A stretch of DNA of 64,000 nucleotides from Otatea glauca (lineage: Eukaryota > Streptophyta > Magnoliopsida > Poales > Poaceae). The notes below the pieces were generated by a model. That model searched no databases, was not told where the DNA came from, and saw only the letters and a program-made list of their open reading frames with translations. Numbering within the stretch: the stretch's first letter is position 1; each line of letters starts with the position of its first letter. The stretch spans positions 27,794,093 to 27,858,092 of the forward strand of contig CM070719.1 in NCBI GenBank assembly GCA_036346275.1. Reading direction: 5' to 3'. The translations under genes were made by a program, and so were the position numbers. Positions 11,864 through 23,684 of this stretch are shown piece after piece.

Positions 11864-12544
11864 CATACACACCGCAAGCCACCAGAACTCTTACTCAGTT
11901 AACCAAAAAAAAAGGAAACAACTGATTTGAAATTTAATAAATAAAAAAATCTACGAATCGGACTAGAATCAGATTGGAACCCAAATAGCACCCACATAGA
12001 TTGATTTTTCCATGTTGTATGTGCTTTATGTCCCCTTTCCTGGCTTCGCGCGCACAAGGACCTTATGGTTCATGTGAACACCGAGTCCTCGAACTCCTTC
12101 CTGGCTCGCCTCCTCTTCTAGCTTTTTGCCATGCACACGGCGCTGACCTGGACTCCGAACGGCGCACCGTACCAGCACAGGCTCCACGCGCTTTTTGTTA
12201 GGCTCCATGCATCGCAAGCCTCCACACGGTCCAGCTACCTCAAGCGTTGGAGGTGCAGCCGTATACACTCCCCTTTGGTTCAGCGGCAGCCCACATGTAG
12301 CACGCCAAACACCATCGGCGCCTCAGTTCCATCTTTCTTTCTTTTCCTCATGCAAAACAGCACCCACTTGAGTTATAACTCCAGATTATGAATTGAGAAC
12401 ACAAACCGAAGTCATAGTAGTACTTGAAGCCGTATCATTGTGTCTAGTGGTAACGATCTGTAATCTATAATCATCTACTTGCGTGGCTTCTTGGGATCGG
12501 TAGAATTTTTAATTTACGCCAGTGTAGCCTACTGTAACCCTTCA
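11864..12544. other. Unassigned 680 bp between CACTA end and Copia X
   Basis: No convincing gene, RNA or element motif was found. Frames of 60-86 codons on both strands at 12001-12391 lack recognisable motifs. Base composition shifts from AT-rich to moderately GC-rich at 12040-12330 and back. It could be genuine host intergenic DNA, the target of the CACTA element, or an unrecognised repeat. Confidence 0.4.
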
Positions 12545-13967
12545 CCTATTTTGAGATAAATGGAGCTGGACCCCAAACATTAAAATGAACAAGAGTCAGA
12601 TGCTATGACATAGACTCACTAGAAGGATATGAGAGTTGTAGCTGCTTATTAAGCTTACAACCCATATAATCTAAAGAGGCATGACTACTAGACATAGATC
12701 TTAAAAGACCACAACAAACTAAAGAAGACAGATGTGAACCACAAAGATGTCCCAAACAGTGATTCCACTGAGCAAACGACACGATGGAAGATGCAACGGA
12801 GGTGGAAGTAATGGAGGAGACGGAGAGACAAGACAGGCAGGGGCAGCAGAAGGAAGACAAAGCCAGTCAAGATCCTAGAGATGCTGAGTCACGATGATAA
12901 GGGCCAGTACCAACCAGAAACCCTATATAGCGATCTTGTACACAATAAGAGTCAGAATTGAGGATAACACGACAGCCATGATCAGTGAGTTGGCTATGGA
13001 TATAAGCTGCATTATTAGTTTTTGAACATAAGAAACAACAGTAATATGAAAAGGGGAAGACAAAAGAGTGTCTCGTCCTATAACAGAAAGAGAGGTACCA
13101 TCTGTGGTCTGAACAGTGATAGGAGTAGCGAGAGGAAAATGGATTTAAGACTGGTAGAATCAGATGTCATATGAAAAGAAGCACTAGAGTTAAGAATCCA
13201 TGATGAGATATTTGAAGGAGATGTGAAAGGTGGTTTCCCACTAGAAGACTGAATAGCAGTACCAGTAGAACCAATCGTGCAAAAGCAGCTATGCGACATA
13301 ACAGCGTGAGAATATGCTAAGTGGGATCAAAACTAGCGGAAGTCTTCTAAGAAGAGGTGCGTTTGGGTGGGCGGCCACCTCGACAAGCAATATCTTTCTT
13401 CTTTTGGTAACAGAACTACTCCACGTGTCCATTCTTGTCGCAGTAAGTACAATGAAGTCCTCCACCCCAATGGCCACCACTAGAGTAGGCGCCACTAGTG
13501 GAGGGGAAGCACGAGGCACAACAGATGTAGAAACTAGTGCACACACAACCAAGACAGACGGAGACACTAGTAGACCAGCACCGCGAAGGTGAGTCTCCTT
13601 AGTATGAATAGCTGCAAAGGCCTCCAACAGGGTCACACGAGGGTGGCAAGCAAGCAGCTGGGCACAAATATGCTCAAATTTAGCCTAGAAACGTGTCAAT
13701 AAGTTGTAGATGTGGTGAAGCTCCAGATGAGAGAGCTGACGCTAACAACACTAGTAAGTGCGGCAAACCTCCAATCCAAGAGAATCAAACTGACGCTACA
13801 CCGAGGACAGCTACACGTATAACTCATACACAGTAGAATCACTCTGCTGCAACGACTGCTCCTATCGTATAACAGCAAGGTACAAGGAATCGCTAGCAGG
13901 CTCAAAGTGGTCACAAAGATGTACCCACATCAACTGTACTAAAGACAAAGAAATCACATCTCTAGTG
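12545..13967 (-). pseudogene. Copia X gag C-terminus, protease and integrase start
   Basis: Reading down from 13967, the helical gag part includes IRQEQSLQQSDSTV-like sequence and MTLLEAFAAIHTKETHLRGAGLL (starting at 13636, quoted only in part here as a frame marker). A CCHC knuckle CTYCDKNGHVE follows near 13450, with a stop inside it. The protease region at about 13180-13090 reads SWILNSSASFHMTSDS; the family's catalytic D-S/T-G is here N-S-S, so the active Asp is lost. Below 12870 comes a GAG-pre-integrase region with WNHCLGHLCGSHLSSLV and YMGCKLNKQLQLSYPSS. The sequence stops near 12545, just after VWGPAPF-like residues. Several frame changes make it non-functional. Confidence 0.75.
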
Positions 13968-13972
13968 AGATG

Positions 13973-15326
13973 TGAAGAGGAACGCGGTATGCTACGCTAG
14001 CACAAAAAAAAACTACCGTGTAACAAGAAAGCTACTCGCAAGAAGGGGATCATAGATAAGATTACCACTAGACGCCGCATTCGCGAATCCTTCGCGCCGA
14101 TGTAGTGGATCGTCCTCGCCGCGATCGTTACGCCGATGTAGTGGATCGTCCTCACCTCGCCGTGGATCGCCCTCCCACGCCGTAGTCGCAGCAAAGATCA
14201 CCGCAGAGTCCACACGCCCGAGATGGAACGCCGCGCGTCGGTGTGCAAGCACTGGTCGCTAGCAGGGCGGCGAGAGGAGTAGGCTAGGTTTCGAGTGAAT
14301 CACTCCTAACACGTGGAAAGCACACCTGCGCCTCCTCCTCCTCTCCTTATATAGCCACAAGATGAAACCTAAACTAGGGCCCATCGTGCTAAGCCCACGA
14401 GGTTCATTAATTACGGATCCAATCCAAATTAATGCGCCCCACCCATTAAGTGTGTGACCTGCAGGTTCACATACGTTTGGACATGGATTCGGAAAACTCC
14501 TTTTCAATCCAATAGTTGGTAGCGGCTTCTTGCAAAGTATGCCAACTCCCAAACATACTATGATCAAATCGGACAGAACCTATCAAAAGTACTCATGCAA
14601 TAATCCCTTTGCCAAGTATATGAAGATTGATCTCAAGGCGAGAAGCATGTCATCCTTTGATGATTCAATCCATCTCTCGTATCCATGATATATTAATAAG
14701 TTGTGATTGACTCCTCAATCACGGCATGGCCATGCACTTCCTTAATCATGTCACACGAGTGGCCTTGTCATATATCTCTGTTTCATTGGAGTGGCAAATT
14801 CCATCTTGACTGCTCACTTCCCTCTGCAGGTTTCATAGTAAACATGGAAGCTACCTTTATAACTATCCGGTTAGGAAGTAGTGTTTGATAGCCCCAAGGA
14901 AAACTATTACACATGTAGGGAATATGACAATCTCAAGTCTAAGGATCATACATCTACTAGGTATGAGATACATCGATGACACATAAGAATGAAACATTCT
15001 CGCGATGTCCCATTATGGTCTATCTAACCCATGTTCTTCAACATGCGTCCACAATGTATAGATGTTATCTCCATATCCCATGATCTATGAAGCATGATCA
15101 TCGATCACTACATGTGCTGATCTATTCATCGTTGTCCTATACGATGAAATCCGATCAGAGATATTTATCGAATTACATCATTAAGTAAAGAGCTTCATAA
15201 GCAAGTCACATACTTGTTGATCAATACAATGATATATATTCATTGGACCAATAATCATAATATTATTCATAAACATAGTCATGTTACAATCATCTAAATG
15301 ATTGCCTCAAGGGCATAACACTAACA
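13973..15326 (-). repeat. 3' LTR of Angela A
   Basis: The LTR is 1354 bp. On the minus strand it starts TGTTAGTGTTATGCCC and ends CTCTTCA. A polypurine tract abuts it at 15327. Compared with the right copy it has many single-base losses in short homopolymers between about 14090 and 14470. Confidence 0.9.
14345..14353 (-). promoter_or_regulatory. TATA box in Angela LTR
   Basis: TATATAAGG on the minus strand, about 975 bp from the LTR start. The same box is at 21556-21564 in the right copy. Confidence 0.6.
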
Positions 15327-15339
15327 ATCTCCCACTTGC
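15327..15339 (-). other. Polypurine tract of Angela A
   Basis: On the minus strand, GCAAGTGGGAGAT directly precedes the 3' LTR start TGTTAGTG, as needed for plus-strand DNA priming. Confidence 0.8.
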
Positions 15340-15346
15340 ACTTGAG

Positions 15347-18300
15347 TCAATCAATTAAGTATCTAATACCAATAGACCTTGTGTGCGCCTCATGCTTAGG
15401 CTGTGGCAGTGGCTTTGTCAACGGATCGGCCACATTGGCTTCCATATGTACTTTGCATATTCTCACGTCACCTCTATCCACAATCTCACAAATTAGGTAA
15501 AAGCGACGGAGTATGTGTTTAGACTTCTGATGTGATCTAGGCTCTTTTGCTTGTGCAATGGCACCAATATTATCACAATAGATGTCCATTGGACTAGAGG
15601 CACTAGCGACCACACCAAGCTCTGTGATAAACTTCTTAATCCACACAGCTTCCTTTGCGGCCTCCGAAGCCGCAATGTACTCCGCTTCTGTCGTAGAGTC
15701 GGCCACCGTGTTTTGCTTGGAACTCTTCCAGCTTACTGCTCCTCCATTAAGTGTAAACACAAACCCGGATTGCGATCGAAAATCATCTTTGTTAGTTTGG
15801 AAGCTTGCATCGGTGTAACCCTTTGCAACCAGATCTTCCTCACCTCCAAAAACAAGGAACATACCCTTAGTTCTTCTCAAGTACTTTAGGATATTTTTTA
15901 CGGCTATCCATTGACCATCACCAGGATCCGCTTGGTATCTGCTCGTGACACTTAGAGCATATGAGACATCTGGGCGTGTACAGATCATGGCATACATAAT
16001 AGATCCAATAGCTGAAGCATATGGAATCATGCTCATCCTGTCTCGCTCATCAGATGTCGAAGGACACTGATTCTTGCAGAGACTGATGCCATGTGACATT
16101 GGCATGAAACCTCTCTTGGATTCATGCGTATTGAACCTTTTCAATATCTTGTCAATGTACGTTTCCTGACTTAATCCAATTAACCTTTTTGATCTATCTC
16201 TATAGATTTTTATGCCCAAGATATAGCATGCTTCTCCCAAGTCCTTCATTGAGAAACTCCTTTTCAATGAAGTCTTAACATCTTCAAGCATAGGAATGTC
16301 ATTCCCGATCAATAATATGTCATCCACATACAAAATCGTAAATACAAGTGCGCTCCCACTAGCCTTCTTGTAAACACAAGGCTCTTCTTCATTTTGATAA
16401 AATCAAAACCTTTGACTACTTCATCAAAACGAATGTTTCAACTCCGAGATGCTTGCTTTAACCCATAAATGGATCTTTGAAGCTTGCATACCCTTTTAGC
16501 ATATTTAGGATCAACAAAACCTTCAGGTTGTATCATGTATACATCCTCAGAAAGATTCCCATTAAGGAAGGCTGTTTTGACATCCATCCGCCATATTTCA
16601 TAATCAAAATATGCAAGAATAGCTAAAATGATCCGGACAGACTTGAGCATGGCTACTAGTGAGAAAGTTTCATCATAGTCAACTCCTTAAACTTGTTTGA
16701 AACCCTTTGCCACCAACCGTGCCTTATAGATCTGAACATTTCCATCTACGTCTATCTTTTTCTTGAAAATCCATTTGCACTCAATGGTTTTTACACCATT
16801 AGGAGAGTCGACCAAGTTCCAAACTTGATTGTCATGCATGGATTGAATTTCGGATCTCATGGCTTCAAGCCATTTTTTGGAGTTTGGGTCCATCATTGCT
16901 TCTTCATAAGTCGTGGGCTCATCATTGTCCAACAATAATATGTCATTCCCATATCTCATAGGTACATGACGTGGCCTCCCCGATCTACGTGGGGCTGGAG
17001 TCTCTTCCACAGGTTATACAACACTTTGTACATCTTGTGAAGGTTCAGTGGTAGCTTGAACATATTCATGTGATTCTCGAACTTCATCAAGATACACATC
17101 ACTCCTACTGATTTCTTTTGAAAGAAACTCTTTCTCCAAAAAGACACTATTTCGAGCAACAAAAACTTTGTTCTCGTTTCTTTTGTAAAAGTAATATTCT
17201 TTTGTTTCTTTAGGATACCCCACAAAAAAGCATTTTTCTGATTTAGGTGCGAGTTTATCTGATTGTAAACGTTTTACATAAGCCTCACATCCCCATATCT
17301 TGAGAAATGACAACATGGGTCTTCTCCCAGTCCATATCTCATATGGCATCTTCTCAACGGACTTTGATGGGACCCTATTCAAAGTGAACGCAGCTGTCTC
17401 TAGAGTGAAACCCCAGAAGGATAGTGGCATATCTGTTTGGCTGATCATTGACCGAACCATATCTAATAAAGTTCGGTTACGTCATTCGGACACGCCATTC
17501 CATTGAGGCATTCCTGGCGGAGTAAGTTGCGGAACGATTCCACATTGCTTTAGATGATCACCAAACTCTTGGCTCAAGTATTCGCCACCACGATCGGATC
17601 GTAAGTGTTTTATTGTTTTGCCAAGTTGATTTTGTACTTGTTCAAACTCTTTGAACCTTTCAAAAGTTTCAGATTTATGCCTCATTAAATAGATATATCC
17701 ATATCTACTGAGTCATCGGTAAAAGTTACAAAGGAACTGAAACCCACCCCTAGCAGTCGAGCTCATTGGTCCACATACATCTGTATGTACTAGGGCCAAT
17801 AATTCACTTGCTCTCTCACTAAAACCTGTGAAAGGGCTTTTGTCATCTTGCCAAGTAAACAAGATTCACATGTTTCAAATGATTCAAAATCAAATGAGGT
17901 TAGAATTCCATCACCATAGAGCTTCTTCATGCGCTTCTCATTTATATGACCTAGCGACAATGCCACAAAAGGTAGGGTTCAAATCATTAGGCCGATGCCT
18001 TTTACATTAATATTATAGACAGGTTTTCTTTGAGTTCAAGGACGTACAACCCATCCACCATGGGGCAATGACCATAATACATATCATTCAAAATATCGAA
18101 CAAACAAAGTTCTTTATTCTCAAATCATAACCTTCATGTTCCAAACAAGAAGATGAAATAATGTTTCTACTCAAAGATGGAACAAAATAACAATTATTGA
18201 GTTCTAAAACTAATCCTCAAGGCAAATGCAATGGGTATGTGCCAACAGCAAGACCAAAGAACTCTTGCTTTATTCCCCGCGAAGATCCACTTCTCCTTTT

Positions 18301-18395
18301 GCCAAGTCTCTACTCTTTATCACCCACAACGAATTGCAAATGTGAGCAACCGAACCGGTATCATATACCCATGAGTGAGTGAAGAAGTAGCAAGA
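15347..18395 (-). pseudogene. Angela A pol: protease, integrase, RT, RNase H (broken)
   Basis: The Copia order is kept on the minus strand. The protease motif VYDTGSVAHICNS near 18370-18330 keeps its D-T-G. The integrase part at 17685-17482 has SDRGGEYLSQEF and PQWNGVSE, continued at 17460-17014 by FTLNRVPSKS and KIWGCEAYVK. The RT begins at about 17010 (MEETPAPRRSGRPRHVP, then WLEAMRSEIQSM and ECKWIFKKKIDVDG). It continues at 16650 with MDVKTAFLNGNL and YGLKQASRS. The 328-codon frame from 16333 starts MYVDDILLIGND, the catalytic YVDD box, and runs through RNase H (GYTDASF, ADSTTEAEYIAASEAAKEAV) to 15347 next to the PPT. Stops lie between segments (for example near 16434 and 16684). The best preserved pol in the left half. 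Confidence 0.85.
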
Positions 18396-18444
18396 TTAAT
18401 TTCTATAACATTAATACGAAGTGGAAACCACATTTCCATTCTTC

Positions 18445-19292
18445 TTATCGCTGTACTTTTCGCGAGCCCGTTTCCAATGCCCCGATTTCTTGCAATAGAA
18501 GCATTGGGTATCGAGGTTGAGGGCCAACTTTAAGCTTCTGAAGCTTAGTTTTGAGGCTTGCGATCTCATCTTGAGCCTTGCCCTTGCCCTTGCCCTTGCC
18601 CTTGCTCTTTCCCGTTCCCCCAGCCTTAGCCTTCCACTTTTTGAAAGCAGTTGTTTTCTGAACCATCATCACATGATTGGGTTTTTTCTTAATGCTTTCT
18701 CGCAGCCTTGAGCATCCCATGTAGCTCGGTTAGGCTTTTCTCCATGCTATTCATATGAAAATTCATAATGAATGGCTCAAAGCTCGAGGCGTAGGCGGAG
18801 AATAACATCTGTAGCCAAACCGAGGCTAAGGGGAAACTCAAGTTTTCCAATCTCCCAATGTAACCAATCATCTTGATCACATGAGGATCGACCGGATGCC
18901 TTCACCGACTTACAAGCAAATAAAAGCTTTGAGATACCATACCTCTCAGCTCTTGCTTGATTCCCAAACATGCCCTTCAAGCCCACAATCATATTGTAAG
19001 CATCCTAGTCCTCATATTGCTTTTGGAGCTCGAGTCCATGGTGACTAGCATGAGACAGTGACCTCTGAAGCATTAACATGCTTTTCATATTCAACCTTCA
19101 AATTCCGAGCAAGCATTTTGGTATTTGGTTCATCAGAATTGGATTCTCTAGAACATAGTCCTTCTTTTCATGCTTGAGAACAATTCTCAGGTTGCGATAC
19201 CAATCAACAAAATTAGTTCCATTCAGTTTTTCCCTTTCCAAAACCGATCTCAAAGCAAAACCAGGTGTAGTAGGAGTAGGAGAAGGTGCCAT
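18445..19292 (-). pseudogene. Angela A gag (broken)
   Basis: The likely start is the Met at 19292 (MAPSPTPTTPGFALRS), 12 codons inside a longer open frame. The family motif LNGTNFVDWYRNLRIVLKHE follows, typical of Angela/BARE capsid proteins. Fragments continue at 18992-18689. The C-terminal piece (18720-18445) has a lysine/glycine-rich run encoded by a GCCCTT hexamer repeat at about 18583-18612. The zinc knuckle is CFYCKKSGHWKRAREKY, in which the fourth ligand Cys is replaced, so CCHC is degenerate. Gag would coat the RNA in cytoplasmic particles. Frames are interrupted, so it is not functional. Confidence 0.8.
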
Positions 19293-20430
19293 TGAACTAC
19301 AACAAAAACATGCAAAGATTCTAAGCACTATGTTTATGTTAAACTTTTATTAAACCTTTTAATTAAAGACACTCCTATTTTATGTCCCTATTATAGACAC
19401 ATAGTGAGTATTCAAGATCCATATTCATCAAACACTAGTGAGCTTTGGCATCACTGCTAGAAATTTAATGACATAGGTAAGCAACACCTTTGCTAATTAC
19501 ATCATATGTAACTCTTGTTTGTTGAGTATGAAAACAAGTAATGAATGCCTCCATCAACTTGACTCATGGCCAGTCAACTGCCCCAAGGGCTCACATGAGG
19601 AGGAGCACTTCCGTATTCGGGTGCCAATTAAGAAACCCGCCTCACATGTGTTTTCCTAGACACCACTTGTCTTGTATAGGTTCCTTCATTACTGAAATCA
19701 AATCCCAACCACTTATGTCCTCAAGCCCAAAACCGTTTTGATAGCTTGATTAAATCTACCATTGTTATGCGTGATGTGTCCAACACATCCCTATCATCTA
19801 TTGAGATAGCCATTGATATACTACTTTGGTAGTCATATTAATAGCGATCTAAATTCTTGATAGGTGCAACAATTGGATGGACAATTTGATTTAAAATTTT
19901 TAACTATAGGGAAGAACAAAGATTACTAAGAACATGGCATCACATGCAATGAGCATAAAGAAAATAGCAAGGATTAAACACACATCCACGTAAAATCAAA
20001 ATAAGTCGTGAAATAGCATGGCCCTTAGCATTAAGATCTCCATCATCATGCTTGTTTGTTCACCTAGCCACCTTGCTTGATTTGTTCACCTAGCCATCTT
20101 GCTTGATACCATCGTCTTCATCATTATGGATGCAACTCCTTACAACTTTTGATAATGAATTTTACATGAGGGTTTGAAGCATCACAAGTCGACACGCAGT
20201 GTCGTTATACAATTTAAATAGCCTTATGGCTTGACACGACGTGAGCCATGTGGAAATTACATGCATCACATACACATAGGCCATACTATTTCACATAATT
20301 CCTGCAAAAACGAGTTAAACAAAAGCAACCATACGACTCCGGGGTCCGAGGGGCGCTGGGCGGTAATCCGTGGCGGTCGGTCGTGGCGGGTCCGAGGGCA
20401 GCGCCTAGCAGGTCCAAGGCGAGTTCGCGC
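19293..20430 (-). other. Angela A 5' leader and junction filler
   Basis: This is non-coding AT-rich leader upstream of gag. A sequence TGGTATCA (minus strand, 20111-20104) resembles the start of a tRNA-Met primer site but is not next to an LTR. The last 95 bp (about 20336-20430) are abruptly GC-rich, with two copies of GGGTCCGAGGG, just before the duplicated X gag. That stretch may be junction filler or displaced LTR/leader sequence. Confidence 0.5.
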
Positions 20431-21172
20431 GTGGTTTCCACTAGAAGACTGAATAGCAGTACCAGTAGAACCAATCGTGCAAAAGCAGCTATGCGACATA
20501 ACAGCGTGAGAATATGCTAAGTGGGATCAAAACTAGTGGAAGTCTTCTAAGAAGAGGTGCGTTTGGGTGGGCGGCCACCTCGACAAGCAATATCTTTCTT
20601 CTTTTGGTAACAGAACTACTCCACGTGTCCATTCTTGTCGCAGTAAGTACAATGAAGCCCTCCACCCCAATGGCCACCACTAGAGTAGGCGCCACGAGTG
20701 GAGGGGAAGCACGAGGCACAACAGATGTAGAAACTAGTGCACACACAACCAAGACCGACGGAGACACTAGTAGACCAGCACCGCAAAGGTGAGTCTCCTT
20801 AGTATGAATAGCTGCAAAGGCCTCCAACAGGGTCACACGAGGGTGGCAAGCAAGCAGCTGGGCACAAATATGCTCAAATTTAGCCTAGAAACGAGTCAAT
20901 AAGTTGTAGATGTGGTGAAGCTCCAGATGAGAGAGCTGACGCTATCAACACTAGCAAGTGCGGCAAACCTCCAGTCCAAGAGAATCAAACTGACGCTACA
21001 CCGAGGACAGCTACACGTAGAACTCATACACAGTAGAATCACTCTGCTGCAACGACTGCTCCTATCGTATAACAGCAAGGTACAAGGAATCGCTAGCAGG
21101 CTCATAGTGGTCACAAAGATGTACCCACATCAACTGTACTAAAGACAAAGCAATCACATCTCTAGTGAGATG
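20431..21172 (-). pseudogene. Duplicated Copia X gag fragment inside locus A
   Basis: These 742 bp repeat 13230-13972 almost base for base, including the CTYCDKNGHVE knuckle and the AGATG target site at the LTR edge (21168-21172). At 20431 the match ends abruptly after GTGGTTTCC, and GC-rich unrelated sequence follows. In the 13 kb copy the same frame continues into the protease. Confidence 0.85.
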
Positions 21173-22545
21173 TGAAGAGGAACGCGGTATGCTACGCTAG
21201 CACAAATAAAAACTACCGCGTAACAAGAAAGCTACTCGCAAGAAGGGGATCATAGATAAGATTACCACTAGACGCGCAGTTGCGGAATCCTTCGCGCTTC
21301 GATGTAGTGGATCGTCCTCACCGCAGTCGTTACGTCGATGTAGTGGATCGTCCTCACCTCGACGTGGATCGTCCTCCCACGCCGCAGTCGCAGCAGCGTC
21401 ACCGCAGTAGTCCACACGTCCAGAGATGGAACGCCGTGCGTCGGTGTGCAAGCACCTGGTCGCTCGGCAGGGGCAGCGAGAGGAGTAGGCTAGGGTTTCG
21501 AGTGAATCACTCCTAAACCGTGGGAAAGCACACCCTGCGCGCTCCCTCCTCCCCTCCTTATATAGCCACAAGATGAAATCCTAAACTAGGGCCCATCAGT
21601 GTGCTAAGCCCACGAGGTTCATTAATTACGGATCCAATCCAAATTAATGCGTCCCAGCCCATTAAGTGTGTGACCCTGCAGGTTCACGTACGTTTGGACA
21701 TGGATTCGGAAAACTCCTTTTCAATCCAATAGTTGGTAGCGGCTTCTTGCAAAGTATGCCTACTCCCAAACATACTATGATCAAATCGGACAGAACCTAT
21801 CAAAAGTACTTATGCAATAATCCCTTTGAAGTATATGAAGATTGATCTCAAGGCGAGAAGCATGTCATCCTTTGATGATTCAATCCATCTCTCGTATCTG
21901 TTATATATTAATAAGTTGTGATTGACTCCTCAATCACGGCATGGCCATGCACTTCCTTAATCATATCACACGAGTGGCCTTGTCATATATCTCTGTTTCA
22001 TTGGAGTGGCAAATTCCATCTTGACTGCTCACTTCCCTCTTCAGGTTTCATAGTAAACATGAAAGCTACCTTTATAACTATCCGGTTAGGAAGTAGTATT
22101 TGATAGCCCCAAGGAAAACTATTACACATGTAGGGAATATGACAATCTCAAGTCTAAGGATCATACATCTACTAGGTATGAGATACACTGATGACACATA
22201 AGAATGAAACATTCTCGCAGTGTCCCATTGCGGGTCTATCTAACCCATGTTCTTCAACATGCGTCCACAATGTATAGATGATATCTCCATATCCCATGAT
22301 TTATGAAGCATGATCATCGATCACTACATGTGCTTGATCTATTCATCGTTGTCCCTATAATGATGAAATCCGATCAGAGATATTTATCGAATTACATCAT
22401 TAAGTAAAGAGCTTCATAAGCAAGTCACATACTTGTTGATCAATACAATGATATACATTCATTGGACCAATAATCATAATATTATTCATAAACATAGTCA
22501 TGTTACAATCATCTAAATGATTGCCTCAAGGGCATAACACTAACA
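21173..22545 (-). repeat. Right LTR of Angela A, solo-LTR-like
   Basis: The LTR is 1373 bp with the same termini as the 13973-15326 copy. It is flanked by AGATG on both sides (21168-21172 and 22546-22550) and by X gag on both sides, the exact configuration of a solo LTR. The TATA box is at 21556-21564. Confidence 0.9.
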
Positions 22546-22550
22546 AGATG

Positions 22551-23502
22551 CACCTCTATGCTAGCAACCAAAATAGCGGAGGCACAAGCATCCTCATCAA
22601 TCCACATCTTGTAGGCATCAAACTGAGTCTGAAAAGACTCCACAACATCATCATAATCATCAGATGCCTTCTATCGAGCAACATCATCATCTTCCTTGGA
22701 AATATCGGGCATAGCAGGGGAGTAGGATGAGGCGGACAAAATAGCTTGCCAATGAGAAACTCCCAATCTTGATAATTCGGACCATCAAAAATAACTAGGC
22801 AGTGAGAGAAACAATACCCGAGGAAGAAACAAAAGACGATGACCTTTTATATATATATTTTTTATTTTTTTATCGATCCAACCAATCGATTCTTCCTCAT
22901 ATGCAAATGAAGAAATAGAGGAAGAAGCAGAGGCGGCTGGCCATGTGAAGGCTAACATGGAGCAGAGATGGAACATCGAGGAGGTCAGTCGACGGTGACA
23001 AGAGGTCGAGGCCGACCGGAGGCAGAGGGAGGTGGCCGGACGAAAACCCAGCGGCTGAGGCGGAGGTCGATTGGGGAGGCAGGAGGCCGAGGCAGTCCAG
23101 AGGCAGCCAGACAAAGACCCGATGACCTTGGATTCACCAAAATCTGATCCTTTATAAGCAGATGGGGCTAAGGATGGTGGGAGGTAGTGGGGTGCGACTG
23201 GCCGAGGCAACGACACACACGGTTAAGGACGAAGACCCAAGTGACGCAAATGAGGACGAGAGGGGTCAGCGCCATGCGCAGTGGGAGGTAGTGGCTCCTT
23301 GGCGGCAGAGCAGCCAAGAGATGCCAAAGATCGGGAACAGAGGAGGCGGCGTGAAAGGGCGACTAGGAACAGAGGAAGCAGTTTGGAAGGGTGGTCAAGA
23401 AGGAAGTGGCCTAGAGGGTGGTAAGGAGGGCGGCGCGAAGAGCTGAAGAGAGAAAAAAGGGTGCAAGTGCAACGCCGATGAAAACTCTAACCCTAGAAAC
23501 AT
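22551..23502 (-). pseudogene. Copia X leader and gag N-terminal part
   Basis: Reading down from the PBS there is a GC-rich leader. Gag-like sequence is recognisable from about 22790: FDGPNYQDWE, then DAYKMWIDEDACASAILVAS just before the Angela junction at 22550. The same gag continues beyond the insertion at 13967. Stops and frame changes are present (for example MGLRMVGG-type frames on the plus strand are only shadows). The true start codon is not clear. Confidence 0.65.
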
Positions 23503-23515
23503 GGCTCTAATACCA
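23503..23515 (-). other. Primer binding site of Copia X
   Basis: On the minus strand, TGGTATTAGAGCC directly follows the LTR end TTCATAACA. It differs by one base from the usual complement of initiator tRNA-Met, TGGTATCAGAGCC. Confidence 0.8.
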
Positions 23516-23639
23516 TGTTATGAATAGCACTTGTATTTATCATGAGCCCAATAGGCCAGAATATATACATGTACACGAGGGTACAAAAGGAAAGCCTATA
23601 CAAGGCAATATCTATACAAGGCAATACAGGATATTAACA
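23516..23639 (-). repeat. 5' LTR of Copia X, 124 bp
   Basis: On the minus strand it starts TGTTAATATCC and ends TTCATAACA, with the PBS adjacent. It is unusually short for an LTR. Internally it carries a near-direct repeat of CTATACAAGGCAATA. The partner 3' LTR is missing. Confidence 0.75.
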
Positions 23640-23684
23640 ATCTCTATACAAGTAATACATGATGCTACCTAATAGATAGCACAT

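Larger units (their letters stand above)
13973..22545 (-). mobile_element. Angela-type Copia A, rearranged locus
   Basis: Two LTR copies (13973-15326 and 21173-22545) bound an Angela-like internal region (gag near 19292, pol down to 15347). The target duplication AGATG is seen at 13968-13972 and 22546-22550. Unexpectedly, AGATG also occurs at 21168-21172, inside the right LTR, followed by 742 bp of X gag (20431-21172) that duplicates 13230-13972. The right LTR is therefore flanked on both sides by X sequence, like a solo LTR. The internal region of A starts only at about 20430 and lacks an adjacent 5' LTR and PBS. The locus thus combines a solo-LTR copy and a 5'-truncated copy of one insertion. 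Confidence 0.8.
12545..23639 (-). mobile_element. Copia element X with short LTR, split by Angela element A
   Basis: X reads right to left: 5' LTR (23516-23639), PBS (23503-23515), GC-rich leader and gag start (down to 22551). The gag is then interrupted by the A insertion (13973-22545) and resumes at 13967, running through the zinc knuckle and protease to the start of integrase near 12545. The rest of pol and the 3' LTR are gone. The two gag halves join at the AGATG target site, which is direct evidence that A entered X. The short LTR with TGTTA/TAACA ends suits small-LTR Copia lineages (Retrofit/Ivana-like), though the lineage is not certain. Confidence 0.8.

Noticed and set aside
13314..13592. 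92-codon plus-strand frame repeated at 20514-20792
   Set aside because: Antisense to the Copia X gag zinc-knuckle region; its duplication simply reflects the duplicated gag segment.
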